A stretch of 33,837 nt of DNA from Bacteroidales bacterium UBA5266 (GCA_002411545.1 DHTG01000054.1:39309-73145), one strand, 5' to 3'. Positions 7,536-17,963 are shown, counted from the stretch's first letter. Notes: generated by a model not told the origin, from the sequence alone. Program-made: numbers and translations.

Positions 7536-9302
7536 ATGAAAGTAAGAAGAATATTCGACATCCTTGATTATTACCAAGAAAAGTATCCTGACCAAAAAGT
7601 AGCACTCGCAGGTAAGCAAAACCATCAATGGCGTAAGTATAGTATACAAGAATACGTTGAAATCACAAACAATCTAAGTTATGCCTTGATAAAGTTAGGA
7701 ATAGAAGCCGGTGATAAAGTAGCTATAATCAGCACCAATCGTCCGGAATGGAATATGCTCGACATGGCCATCATGCAAATCGGAGCTATCAGTGTTCCCG
7801 TATATCCTACCATCAGCGAATCGGATTATCAATATATTTTATCTCATTCAGAAGCTAAATTGGCTGTTATAGAAGGTCATGAAGTAATGAATAAAATTGA
7901 CCATATACTTTCGGCAACCCCTACTCTTTCCAAAGTATATACATTTATCAATAGAGAGCGGTTTCCTTATTTTGATCAATTGCTAGAATTAGGTAAAGAA
8001 AACCCTAATCCTGATGAACTTACTTTTCGGAAAGAAAAAGTACAACCACATGATTGCTCAACCATAATCTATACATCGGGCACAACAGGTACTCCCAAAG
8101 GAGTTATGCTTTCGCATAATAACATCGTACAGCAGGTATTAAGTTTGCAAGACACCCCTCAAAAGTGGTCGAAAATAGCCTTAAGTTTTTTGCCTTTATG
8201 CCATGCCTATGGAAGAATGTTGGTGTTTTTATATCAATATTTAGGTATGTCTGTATATTATGCAGAAAATTTGGGAACCATAGCCGAAAACATCAAAGAG
8301 GTGCATCCTACTATGATGTCAACGGTTCCGCGTATGTTGGAGAAAATTTATGATAAAATTTATAGTTCGGGGGCCAATCAAAAAGGACTTAAAAAACGCA
8401 TTTTTTATTGGGCTTTACATCTAGCACGTCAATATAAAATACAAGACCATAACCGCAGTTGGTGGTATAATCAAAAACATAAAATAGCCGATAAGTTAGT
8501 ATACAGCAAAATCCGTAAAAACATCGGAGGAAATTTCGACATTGTAGTCTCAGGAGCGGCCAGCATACAAGCTCGTTTAGCTTCCTTCTTCTCTGCTATA
8601 GGCATGCCTGTATTCGAAGGATACGGATTAACCGAGACGTCGCCCGTTGTAGCCGTAAGTTGCCGTGCCAAAAATGGTCGTGAAGTAGGTACCGTTGGAT
8701 TTCCTTTGAAAGGAGTGGAAGTGGATATAGCACAAAGCGGCGAAGTGATTTGTCGAGGTCACAATGTGATGTTAGGCTACTATAAAGATGAAGCCTTAAC
8801 CAAAGAAGTAATTGATAAAAACGGCTGGTTTCATACTGGCGATTTGGGTAAGTTTACGGATAAAGGACAATTGGTTTTGGTAGGAAGATTGAAAAATATT
8901 TTCAAAACATCCTTCGGAAAATACATAAACCCACAAGTGATCGAAGAGAAGTTTGCGGAATCGCCTTTTATCGAAAATATTGTTGTAGTAGGTGAAAATC
9001 AAAAATTTGCCGCTGCATTGATTTCTCCTGATTTTAATTTCTTAAAGGAATGGTGTCAACGCCATGATGTAAAGTATACCAATCCGGAAGAAATCGTAAA
9101 ACATCCGACGATTAAGCAACGTTTTGCAAAAGAAATTGAAAAATATAATACTTTCTTTGGAGAAACCGAAAGAATAAAAAAATTCGAAATCATTCCCGAC
9201 GAATGGTCACAATTAACGGAAATACTCACTCCAACCTTGAAAGTAAAACGTAAATTAGTACAAGAACGTTACAAAGAGACCATCGATCGATTGTTTGCAT
9301 AA
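7536..9302 (+). CDS. Long-chain fatty-acid--CoA ligase (AMP-forming)
   Basis: ANL-superfamily enzyme that activates a fatty acid to acyl-AMP and then acyl-CoA. The ATP-binding P-loop YTSGTTGTPKG is at residues 179-189, followed by the adenylate motif GYGLTETSP and GWFHTGDLG. The C-terminal domain follows (VLVGRLKNIFKTSFGKYINP). The 588-aa length and early ALSFLPLCHAYGR segment match the FadD15/long-chain acyl-CoA synthetase group common in Bacteroidetes. It is probably cotranscribed with the hydrolase-like gene 16 bp upstream, and a strong terminator follows. Chain-length preference cannot be read from the sequence. Confidence 0.9.
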   Translation: MKVRRIFDILDYYQEKYPDQKVALAGKQNHQWRKYSIQEYVEITNNLSYALIKLGIEAGDKVAIISTNRPEWNMLDMAIMQIGAISVPVYPTISESDYQYILSHSEAKLAVIEGHEVMNKIDHILSATPTLSKVYTFINRERFPYFDQLLELGKENPNPDELTFRKEKVQPHDCSTIIYTSGTTGTPKGVMLSHNNIVQQVLSLQDTPQKWSKIALSFLPLCHAYGRMLVFLYQYLGMSVYYAENLGTIAENIKEVHPTMMSTVPRMLEKIYDKIYSSGANQKGLKKRIFYWALHLARQYKIQDHNRSWWYNQKHKIADKLVYSKIRKNIGGNFDIVVSGAASIQARLASFFSAIGMPVFEGYGLTETSPVVAVSCRAKNGREVGTVGFPLKGVEVDIAQSGEVICRGHNVMLGYYKDEALTKEVIDKNGWFHTGDLGKFTDKGQLVLVGRLKNIFKTSFGKYINPQVIEEKFAESPFIENIVVVGENQKFAAALISPDFNFLKEWCQRHDVKYTNPEEIVKHPTIKQRFAKEIEKYNTFFGETERIKKFEIIPDEWSQLTEILTPTLKVKRKLVQERYKETIDRLFA

Positions 9303-9354
9303 TATAGCATGAATGGATTGTTGGTTTTCATTTGTTTTATAATACTATTGATTC

Positions 9355-9383
9355 GAGGATGTTCAAAAAACATCCTCTTTTTT
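9355..9383 (+). terminator. Intrinsic terminator after the acyl-CoA ligase
   Basis: A 9-bp perfect stem (GAGGATGTT with AACATCCTC) with loop CAAAA is followed by six T. Confidence 0.9.
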
Positions 9384-9519
9384 GCATTGCTTGTTTTATC
9401 AATCATCTGTTAAACTTCTTGATTTATCGACTGAAAAAACTTAATTTCTTTGGTCTTTAGTAACAAATAAAGGTTAAAAAGAATTTTTGAAAAAAGCTGA
9501 CTCACATCTTTATTTATGG

Positions 9520-9527
9520 TAAATTTG
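9520..9527 (+). promoter_or_regulatory. -7 promoter element (TAAATTTG) for gapA
   Basis: Perfect TAnnTTTG, predicting a leader of about 48 bases before the gapA ATG. Confidence 0.65.
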
Positions 9528-9563
9528 CATTGCGGAAAAAATCATGAACAATAAATAATATAA

Positions 9564-10586
<1,023 letters not shown>

Positions 10587-10602
10587 ATAGAAAATCATTT
10601 AA

Positions 10603-10636
10603 AAAGCTATGTTTTTTAGGAAACATAGCTTTTTTT
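10603..10636 (+). terminator. Intrinsic terminator after gapA
   Basis: A 12-bp perfect stem (AAAGCTATGTTT with AAACATAGCTTT) with a 6-base loop is followed by a T run. It lies only 16 bp before the subtilase start. Confidence 0.9.
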
Positions 10637-10652
10637 CACTAATCTGTATCCC

Positions 10653-12329
10653 ATGCGAAACTCTCCTATTATAAAAATCATTTGTTTAGTTAGTATATGT
10701 TGTTTATACTTTAATGTTTTGTTTGCACAAGCACCCGATGCTTATGTGGTTTGTTTTACGGATAAGAATTTCAATTTCTATTCGGTTGATAAACCGGAAT
10801 ATTTTCTTTCATCTCGTGCAATTGCTAAAAGACAACGTTATCATATTCCGATTTGCGAAGAAGATTTACCCATTAATCCCACCTATATTTCAGCTATTAC
10901 CAAATTTCAAGCCGTAAAACTTCTAACGAAATCGAAATGGATGAATCATATCGTCATCCAATGCGACGATGAAAATGTATTGGCTATTATTACGCTTTTC
11001 CCATTTGTTGATCAGGTGAGAAAAATTCACGAACTTGATGTTAGTCGTTTTTTTACAGAAAGTGAAGATCAGCCAACTGTATTTGATTCTCAACAAAGAG
11101 AGCCCTATCAAGATACCGTTTCTTTAGACTCTTATGGCGTGGCAACCCGTCAAATGAACGTTCATAACGGACACATCCTACATAATTATGGCTTTAAAGG
11201 CGAAGGTATGTTAGTGGTTGTATTGGATAATGGCTACCGTGATTTGGATAAACTATCTTGCTTTCAATCTTTTCGAGCAAACAATCGCTTGAAAGGAATG
11301 TATGATGCAGCACAACAACCCACTTACGATCCCTATCAAACGGGAGGTCATGGAACCTTTGTTTTATCAATCATGGCAATAGAAGAGCCCTATGTATTTA
11401 TAGGCACAGCTCCACGTGCAGATTATGTACTGATTCGAACAGAAATGACCAACTATGAAGATCTATTGGAAGAATATTTTTGGGTAGCAGGAGCCGAATA
11501 TGCCGACAGTATAGGTGCTGATGTAGTCAATGCTTCGCTGGGTTATGCGTATTTCGACAAACCGGAACAGGAACATAGTTTTATGCACTTAGATGGCAAA
11601 CACAGTGTGGCTTCCATAGCTGCAGGAATATTAGCCCGAAAAGCATGTATCCCTTGCATTGCAGCTGGCAACGAAGGAAATAAACCCTGGCATTACATCA
11701 CCATCCCTTCCGATGCTCCCGATGCCTTATGTGTAGCGGCAATGGGTACCGACAGTATCATTGCCGAATTTAGTTCCCGTGGCAGCATACTATTTCCTAC
11801 AATAAAACCGGATGTTACTTCTATAGGATCGAAAACCATCTTTTGCGCTCCCATCGATTCATTGGTCGAAGGGAATGGCACCTCTTTGGCTTCACCGATT
11901 ATAGCCGGCTTATGTGCATGTTTATGGCAAGCTTTCCCCGAAAAAACAAACAAAGAAATCATGGATGCAATTCGTCAAAGTGCTCATTTAGCACATAAAC
12001 CGGATAGCTTATTCGGATACGGAATCCCTGATTTTAAAGCAGCTTTTAACATGCTGTCGCAAACTTCCATATATACACCAAACAATGAAAACGGAATTAC
12101 CCTTTACCCCAATCCCTCCAATACCTATATCAATGTACATTATGACACACCTAATCAGAATGAGAAAATAGTGCAGATTTATGATATATACGGAAAAATC
12201 TTAAAGGAAATACGCTTTTCAAATAACACATTAAGCATAGCGCTTTCCGATTTAAAAAGTGGTATGTATATGCTTCGTATTAAAGAAGATAATATACGTG
12301 TTAGAAATAGTAAGTTTATAAAGAATTAG
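10653..12329 (+). CDS. Secreted subtilisin-like serine protease (S8) with T9SS sorting domain
   Basis: Exported protease. Signal peptide at residues 1-26 (ending LFAQ), then a propeptide-like region, then the subtilase domain: Asp192 in VVLDNGY, His233 in GGHGTFV, oxyanion Asn340 in AAGNEG, and Ser411 in GTSLASP. The catalytic Asp is followed by Asn-Gly rather than the usual Ser/Thr-Gly, a common variant. The last 75 residues (LYPNPSNTYINV onward, ending in IRVRNSKFIKN) form a Por-type C-terminal sorting domain, so it is expected to cross the outer membrane by T9SS. No TAnnTTTG box is visible between the gapA terminator and the ATG. Its 3' end overlaps the convergent acyltransferase gene by 14 bp. 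Confidence 0.9.
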   Translation: MRNSPIIKIICLVSICCLYFNVLFAQAPDAYVVCFTDKNFNFYSVDKPEYFLSSRAIAKRQRYHIPICEEDLPINPTYISAITKFQAVKLLTKSKWMNHIVIQCDDENVLAIITLFPFVDQVRKIHELDVSRFFTESEDQPTVFDSQQREPYQDTVSLDSYGVATRQMNVHNGHILHNYGFKGEGMLVVVLDNGYRDLDKLSCFQSFRANNRLKGMYDAAQQPTYDPYQTGGHGTFVLSIMAIEEPYVFIGTAPRADYVLIRTEMTNYEDLLEEYFWVAGAEYADSIGADVVNASLGYAYFDKPEQEHSFMHLDGKHSVASIAAGILARKACIPCIAAGNEGNKPWHYITIPSDAPDALCVAAMGTDSIIAEFSSRGSILFPTIKPDVTSIGSKTIFCAPIDSLVEGNGTSLASPIIAGLCACLWQAFPEKTNKEIMDAIRQSAHLAHKPDSLFGYGIPDFKAAFNMLSQTSIYTPNNENGITLYPNPSNTYINVHYDTPNQNEKIVQIYDIYGKILKEIRFSNNTLSIALSDLKSGMYMLRIKEDNIRVRNSKFIKN

Positions 12330-13593
12330 CAGGTTTCTCTTTGAGTTGTTTATATATTTCTTCTACGGCAAAATGAATTTTTGTTACCACATTCTGTTTA
12401 GTAGGATATACAAAATAGGTATTATTTAAATCGGATAAATCCACACAATCCCCTCGTTTCAGATGTTCATATTCGATGTGTATGGAATACGTACTGCTGG
12501 GGGCTAAGGAAAAATCTATTTCATCACCATTCGTTAAAGTTCCGAAAAGCCTAAAACCCTCTTTGCTATGTTGAAGGGTCGCTTTACCGATATAAATATA
12601 CCCGTAAGGATTGGGCAAGCTGTATATTCGTACTTCATCTTCGAAAAAGTAATTTCCGCTTTTCACTTCTTCGGCAACTATACGCCTAATCCATTCATAC
12701 CAGTCGGGTATGTGGGAGAATGCAGTCTCACCATCCAAGGCTCTCAACTCTCCCCATTCAGTCATTTCCCATTTTTTTCCACATTCAGGACAAAATAAAA
12801 GGTGTTTTTCGGATTTCATTTTACTTTCAGATTGACAATTCGGACATACATACAAGACTTTGTGCAGTCCACTGGCTCTATTTTTTGTATTTATCACAAT
12901 ATGATTGTCTTTTTGCCACTTCCATTCATCATAGTAGAATGCTTTTTCAATACGGGAATTTATTTCATCAAGGCTTAAATTGGAAACTTCGGTTTGATTA
13001 ATAATTTGTTCCATATCGCTAATATATCTTACATAACGATGATACTTACTCCAAAATGGATTTGCCAGATGATGACCGTGACAATTAAGCACAACAACAG
13101 GCAATTGATTCAATTTAACTAATTTACCCAAAGATTCGGGAAGTATGGCGGTTGTGCCTGATATGGAATAACGAGCCTCGGGATATATCACGGCTATGTT
13201 TTTATTTACTTGTAATACATGATGTAAATGTCTGACCAATAATGTGTCGTTCGTGAATTTGCGTTTTGAAATACCTCCCACTTGTTCAAGCAACCATTTG
13301 ACACCAACAAAACCATCAATAGCAACAACATAGTTAGCCCGATATGGCATGATTGCCATCGTCATCACTTTAAAGTCGTCGAATCCCATATGGGTTGATA
13401 GAAGTATATAGGGAGGTTTTAATCCCTTCATGTTTTTCTTATTGATTTTCAAACGATGGTAAATGGCACAGGGAATGCTTAATAACCAAGTTACCGGAAC
13501 CAATATCAAACGTTGACGAATGGGTTTAATGGTTTTGTATGAAAAATGTTGTTCCCTTATTTTACGCGATTTAAATTTAAATAAGTGTAACAT
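12316..13593 (-). CDS. PlsC-like acyltransferase with C-terminal zinc ribbon
   Basis: Probable membrane-associated lysophospholipid or glycerolipid acyltransferase. A basic N-terminus and one hydrophobic stretch (29-46) precede the acyltransferase core. His68 and Asp73 form the HxxxxD catalytic motif in STHMGFDDF, and YPEARYS at 137-143 corresponds to the second (EGxRS-like) motif. After the core comes a four-cysteine zinc ribbon, CPNC at 250-253 and CPEC at 268-271, and a further beta-rich region of about 150 residues I do not recognise. The ribbon is not part of the standard PlsC family (about 240 aa). The start follows a perfect -7 box by about 36 bp. Substrate is unknown. Confidence 0.72.
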   Translation of the reverse strand: MLHLFKFKSRKIREQHFSYKTIKPIRQRLILVPVTWLLSIPCAIYHRLKINKKNMKGLKPPYILLSTHMGFDDFKVMTMAIMPYRANYVVAIDGFVGVKWLLEQVGGISKRKFTNDTLLVRHLHHVLQVNKNIAVIYPEARYSISGTTAILPESLGKLVKLNQLPVVVLNCHGHHLANPFWSKYHRYVRYISDMEQIINQTEVSNLSLDEINSRIEKAFYYDEWKWQKDNHIVINTKNRASGLHKVLYVCPNCQSESKMKSEKHLLFCPECGKKWEMTEWGELRALDGETAFSHIPDWYEWIRRIVAEEVKSGNYFFEDEVRIYSLPNPYGYIYIGKATLQHSKEGFRLFGTLTNGDEIDFSLAPSSTYSIHIEYEHLKRGDCVDLSDLNNTYFVYPTKQNVVTKIHFAVEEIYKQLKEKPANSL

Positions 13594-13628
13594 GAAAAGG
13601 CATCTTATGATAAATATTTATAAGGTCG

Positions 13629-13636
13629 CAAAAGTA
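13629..13636 (-). promoter_or_regulatory. -7 promoter element (TACTTTTG) for the acyltransferase gene
   Basis: Perfect TAnnTTTG on the minus strand, with a predicted leader of about 29 bases. Confidence 0.65.
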
Positions 13637-13834
13637 CATAAAATAATAACAGCTTTTTAAATAATCATACGACTTATATTCCGTTTTCTAACTCTTTTCA
13701 AATAAAAATTTCGAAAAAAAAATCAGGAGCGGTTTGTAAGCATTTAAGTAAACATAGAATGCCAACACTTAAAATTTAAAGTAGACAGTGCAAGATTTTT
13801 CAACAAATATATTTAAATAGATTTTAAAAAATAG

Positions 13835-13842
13835 TATCTTTG
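13835..13842 (+). promoter_or_regulatory. -7 promoter element (TATCTTTG) for purE
   Basis: Perfect match. It ends one base before an upstream in-frame ATG at 13844, which therefore cannot be on the transcript; this decides the start at 13862. The same TATCTTTGCA string precedes purB at 32800. Confidence 0.7.
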
Positions 13843-13861
13843 CATGCTAAAAACAATAAAG

Positions 13862-14353
13862 ATGAAAGCATTTGTAAGCATTATCATGGGCAGTACTTCC
13901 GATTTACCTATTATGGAAGAAGCTATTGAATTTTTAAAAGAAGTTGGCATAGACTATGAGTGCATGGCATTATCTGCCCATCGCACCCCCGAATTAGTGA
14001 TGGAATTCGCCAAAACAGCTAAGGACAAAGGCGTACAAGTAATCATTGCGGGTGCCGGTGGGGCAGCTCACCTTCCGGGTGTTGTCGCCGCTTATACTTC
14101 TGTTCCTGTAATCGGAGTACCCATTAAATCTTCAAATTCCATCGATGGCTGGGATTCCATATTGTCAATACTACAAATGCCGGCTGGCATACCGGTTGCT
14201 ACAGTAGCTCTTAACGGTGCTAAAAATGCAGCTATCTTGGCAGCACAAATGATAGCTACCGGCAACAATGAATTATATATGAAGCTGACAACCTTCAAAG
14301 AAAATTTGAAGAATAAGGTAATTCAAGCCAATGAAAGCTTGAAAAATCACTAA
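13862..14353 (+). CDS. purE: N5-carboxyaminoimidazole ribonucleotide mutase
   Basis: Purine biosynthesis enzyme converting N5-CAIR to CAIR. Motifs: GSTSDLP at residues 10-16, catalytic His40 in SAHRTPE, and the glycine-rich GAGGAAHLPGVVAAYT followed by PVIGVPIKS. At 163 aa it is the usual class I PurE length. I chose the ATG at 13862 instead of the in-frame ATG at 13844 because the -7 promoter box ends at 13842, so the earlier codon would be upstream of the transcription start; homologues also begin close to this Met. No purK is adjacent. Convergent with the C10 protease, 6 bp between stops. Confidence 0.95.
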   Translation: MKAFVSIIMGSTSDLPIMEEAIEFLKEVGIDYECMALSAHRTPELVMEFAKTAKDKGVQVIIAGAGGAAHLPGVVAAYTSVPVIGVPIKSSNSIDGWDSILSILQMPAGIPVATVALNGAKNAAILAAQMIATGNNELYMKLTTFKENLKNKVIQANESLKNH

Positions 14354-14359
14354 ACAGTT

Positions 14360-16450
14360 TTACTCAATAATCACTTTCTTACATATAACTCCCGAACGAC
14401 TCAAGAAGCGTAAAAAGTAAACACCTTTTGCAAAAGTATCGACTGCTATGGACTGACTACCGGATTCCGAGAGCTGACATGCATACATAAGTTGTCCCGT
14501 AATGTTGAATAATTGCATATGAACAGGCTCGTTTTCAGATAGATTTTCAATGTTTAATTTTTCTTTCACCGGATTGGGATATATTTTTATCTCGGGAAAA
14601 TCTCTCTGTTCAAGTGCCAAAGATGCCGTTGTAAAGCTAATTTCAGTTCCAAAGACTGTTCCGTAGGTTGAACCGGTATATATGTTTACAAAGGGAATGC
14701 AGATATAGGATGTTTGCGGTTCTAATTGTGTTAATGTAAAGTCAAAGACACTGTCCTCTGCATAAGCAGTTATGAAACTATCATCACTTTCTTTTTTCCA
14801 TTTAAAACCCATAGCAACGATTTGAGCACAACCCTCTATATAATGAGCATGTAGACTTACCGATTGAGCAGTAATATCCCTTACACTATCTGTTACCACA
14901 ACTATGTCTCCTACAAAAGTAATAACTTTTTCATTGACAAAATGTCCGACATTGGTCACAACATACCATTCCTGATTCATGTCTTTCCTATAAAACACTT
15001 TGATTTTATAAGCGCCGGCGGCTATCCCCGACACTCCATGGGACGAAAAGCTTATACTTGTATCGGTATCAGGCAGTAAACCTATGCTGTCCAATATGGA
15101 TACTCTTCCCAGCTCAATAATTTCATTTCCGGACGTATTCACTATCGAAGCACGAAACTCACCCTTAAAGGGTAAGGAACCATTATTTAATACTTTTGTT
15201 GTAAGAACAAAAGGAGTTTCACACTGCACGGAAGATGCCGACAAATTCAATTGGTCAAATAACACCAAATTAAAATCGCCCGATTGGTTAGGAGCAATTA
15301 TATCATAAACAGCTCCTTGATAAGACGTAAAATCATAATAAGCACCCGGATTCAAGCTTGTAATGGCAAAATAACCGTCGGAAGAGCCACCCCATCCCCA
15401 GTTGAAATGAAAGAAGTTGTTGGCATCGTATCCATCGCACACAAAAGCATGTCCTCCCTGGCCACCTTGTCCTCTGTACAGCACAGGTTGTCCGGCTTGG
15501 AGCTGTGATTTCAACAAAGCAATCCATGCTTGATCACCCATTAAAAAACGTTGTTCACTTTTTACGTTGGAATATGCAAAATAGGTACGCAATGCATATT
15601 CGGCCGATTGTTTCCCCACAGTATATTCATCCAAATAGGCTCCACTTTCATTAATACCATAATTCATCTCTACCGCCACGCCGCAATGAAACATCAAAGT
15701 GGCTACAGCATTGACCGAATCACTGGAGGTTGTAGACCTTAATTCAACAGGCATTAAATCATAACGATAGTTTGTATTTTCAAATGAAGCCTGCAATGGA
15801 CCAAAATCTTCATGGACATACGAATGATGAGAAAAACCTTTTTCCGGATATTTCCAATAATTTATAACCTGAGCCATAGCTGTAGCCACACAGCCCGTTA
15901 CCGCCCTTCGATTACTATTGGAATCCAACGGACATAAATCATTGTAAAAAGGCGATTGACTCCATTTGGTTTTTATCAAAGGGGCAACTCCCGACTTTGT
16001 TTCTTTTTGTTGCTGTTGGGTAGGCGCTAACAATTGATTCCACGCTTGTCGAGTTTCTACACTAGCTTCCACTTCATATTCGATTATATAGGCTATTTCT
16101 CTTTTCACTTCCGATAAAAAGGATTTCATATTCACCGGTATTTGTTCGGGATTAAAACTACTTTCATGGGAATAACCCAACACAGGTAGTACGTTGTCGT
16201 TTCCCGAAACGATAACATAGCCCTTTGGTTCCATATTATAGACATAGTAATACGTAAAATTTCCGGCATCTTTTTGGGTTGAAACTTCTTGGTGTACCAA
16301 ATGCATCGAAAGCATATTTTTGAGGCTTGGCGCTGTCAAATTTGTCTGCATAAACCGTTGAGCAATCGTCTGAGCAACATTGGTGTCAACTGGTGAAGCA
16401 TAAAGGCATGTAACTAAGCCTATGTATACGAAACCTAATATATATTTCAT
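14360..16450 (-). CDS. Secreted C10-family cysteine protease (streptopain/interpain-like) with FN3-like module and T9SS sorting domain
   Basis: Exported cysteine protease. Signal peptide at 1-19, then an inhibitory propeptide of the streptopain type (about 20-145, with YVYNMEPKGYVIVSGNDN). The C10 peptidase domain spans about 155-385: catalytic Cys187 in AVTGCVATAMAQ, His334 in GGHAFVCDGY, and the conserved FHFNWGWGG at 347-355. A beta-sandwich region follows, then an FN3-like module (SVSLHAHYIEGCAQIVAMGF to the EISFTT end) related to the five modules of the large protein at 25.7-28.7 kb. The end is a Por-type sorting domain (IKIYPNPVKEKLNIENL). Catalytic residues are intact. The family includes virulence proteases of Prevotella and Porphyromonas, but a host role here is not shown. 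Confidence 0.92.
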   Translation of the reverse strand: MKYILGFVYIGLVTCLYASPVDTNVAQTIAQRFMQTNLTAPSLKNMLSMHLVHQEVSTQKDAGNFTYYYVYNMEPKGYVIVSGNDNVLPVLGYSHESSFNPEQIPVNMKSFLSEVKREIAYIIEYEVEASVETRQAWNQLLAPTQQQQKETKSGVAPLIKTKWSQSPFYNDLCPLDSNSNRRAVTGCVATAMAQVINYWKYPEKGFSHHSYVHEDFGPLQASFENTNYRYDLMPVELRSTTSSDSVNAVATLMFHCGVAVEMNYGINESGAYLDEYTVGKQSAEYALRTYFAYSNVKSEQRFLMGDQAWIALLKSQLQAGQPVLYRGQGGQGGHAFVCDGYDANNFFHFNWGWGGSSDGYFAITSLNPGAYYDFTSYQGAVYDIIAPNQSGDFNLVLFDQLNLSASSVQCETPFVLTTKVLNNGSLPFKGEFRASIVNTSGNEIIELGRVSILDSIGLLPDTDTSISFSSHGVSGIAAGAYKIKVFYRKDMNQEWYVVTNVGHFVNEKVITFVGDIVVVTDSVRDITAQSVSLHAHYIEGCAQIVAMGFKWKKESDDSFITAYAEDSVFDFTLTQLEPQTSYICIPFVNIYTGSTYGTVFGTEISFTTASLALEQRDFPEIKIYPNPVKEKLNIENLSENEPVHMQLFNITGQLMYACQLSESGSQSIAVDTFAKGVYFLRFLSRSGVICKKVIIE

Positions 16451-16503
16451 CGTAATTTTTATTGTGATTTTTTTTGTAAAAGCATTTTATGCAAATCCGC
16501 AAA

Positions 16504-16511
16504 CAAAAGTA
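16504..16511 (-). promoter_or_regulatory. -7 promoter element (TACTTTTG) for the C10 protease
   Basis: Perfect TAnnTTTG on the minus strand; the predicted leader is about 47 bases. Confidence 0.6.
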
Positions 16512-16584
16512 TGCATTTAATATCTAATATTTCTTTCCTTATTTACTTAAATCAAAAATCATGCATATTTATGTTCCGAATTAA

Positions 16585-17949
16585 TTATTCCAATAGTAAT
16601 TCTTCATTTGTATTTACTTTTTGTAAAAGTCTGGAATCAATTTTTTTGCTTGCGTTTGCCCCTAATTCTTTGATTCTTTCCATGCGTCCGATAATGGTAT
16701 CTCCCTTTTTGGTAGAAGTACTCATTTTATTCATAGCCGACACATAAGATTCCTGAGCCATTTTAATGCGATCGCCTACTTTAATTAAATCTTCGGTAAA
16801 ATTAACAAATTTATCATACAACATACCACTTTCTTTTGCGATTTCAATGACATTGTTCTTTTGATTTTCTTGCTTCCATATAAAAGATACGGTACGCATA
16901 CTAGCCAAAAGGGTAGAATTGGAGACTAAGACTATATTTTTATTCAATGCTTTATCAAATAAACCGATATCATTTTGCAAGGCTAAGGTTAAAGCAGGTT
17001 CTAAGGCAATAAACATAAAGACAAAGTCCGGTGAGTTGATAGCATATAATCCGGGATAGTTTTTTGAGCCCAAATCATTTATATGTTGATGTATACTGTT
17101 TAAGTGCTCTTTCAAATAGCTGGCTTTTTCAGCTTCGGATTCTGCATTAAAATAACGTTCGTAGGCTGTTAAAGACACTTTGCTATCGATAATAAAATTT
17201 TTCCCTTCGGGCAAATTAATGATATAATCCGGTCGGAGGTTAGTCCCCTCTTCGCTTTTATAGTTAGGTTGAGGCATATAATGGGTCCCCTTTTGCAGTC
17301 CTGTTTTTTCCAACAATAATTCTAACTGAAATTCCCCCCAATCGCCTTGTGTCTTACTATCTCCTTTGAGGGCAGATGTAAGCTTTTGAGCATCTTCACT
17401 CATCTGTCGATTGATGTTGATAATTTGCTCCAACTCCTTGCGCAAACTTGCTTTTTCGCGGGTTTCGTTATTATAGGTTTCTTCTACTTTCTTCTCGAAA
17501 TTTTGAAGCTTCTCTTTCAAAGGATTTAATATCGTACTGATTTTCTCTTCGTTCAAAGCAGAAAACTTTTTCGATTTTTCTTCTAATATTTCATTGGCCA
17601 ATAATTTAAATTCTTTATTGAGTTCCTCTCTAAGATTCAGTATTTCGTTCTTTTGATTATCTAATTTTTCAGTCAGGGCTTCCTGTTGAGTCTTGTATTG
17701 TGCTATGATACGAATGTTGTTTTGAATTTCTTTATTTTTTTCTTCGTCTTTATTTTTATACTCCAACATTTCTCGTTGCATATCATCCATTCTACTTTGC
17801 AGCAACTGATTACTTGATCTTAGGGAGATTACTTCTTCCACTTCTTTCTTTAACTCCATGTTTTGTTTGTGCAAAAGGTAGTATACGATACCGGTCATAA
17901 CAAGACCTATTAACAATCCAATCAATAAAAAAACTATATTCATACTCAT
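16585..17949 (-). CDS. rmuC: DNA recombination protein RmuC family
   Basis: RmuC proteins limit DNA rearrangements at inverted repeats and carry a nuclease-like domain. Visible here: one N-terminal membrane segment (about residues 4-26), a long charged coiled coil (about 30-190), and the RmuC domain (about 195-425). The domain includes KGDSKTQGDWGEFQLELLLE and the RPDYIINLPEGKNFIIDSKV segment, whose Asp and Asp-Ser-Lys fit a PD-(D/E)xK-like site. The 454-aa length is typical. The first Met (17949) is about 8 bases after the predicted transcription start; Met3 at 17943 is an equal alternative. It lies downstream of dprA and the holin-family gene but has its own -7 box. Confidence 0.92.
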   Translation of the reverse strand: MSMNIVFLLIGLLIGLVMTGIVYYLLHKQNMELKKEVEEVISLRSSNQLLQSRMDDMQREMLEYKNKDEEKNKEIQNNIRIIAQYKTQQEALTEKLDNQKNEILNLREELNKEFKLLANEILEEKSKKFSALNEEKISTILNPLKEKLQNFEKKVEETYNNETREKASLRKELEQIININRQMSEDAQKLTSALKGDSKTQGDWGEFQLELLLEKTGLQKGTHYMPQPNYKSEEGTNLRPDYIINLPEGKNFIIDSKVSLTAYERYFNAESEAEKASYLKEHLNSIHQHINDLGSKNYPGLYAINSPDFVFMFIALEPALTLALQNDIGLFDKALNKNIVLVSNSTLLASMRTVSFIWKQENQKNNVIEIAKESGMLYDKFVNFTEDLIKVGDRIKMAQESYVSAMNKMSTSTKKGDTIIGRMERIKELGANASKKIDSRLLQKVNTNEELLLE

Positions 17950-17963
17950 AATGTATTTAGGTG

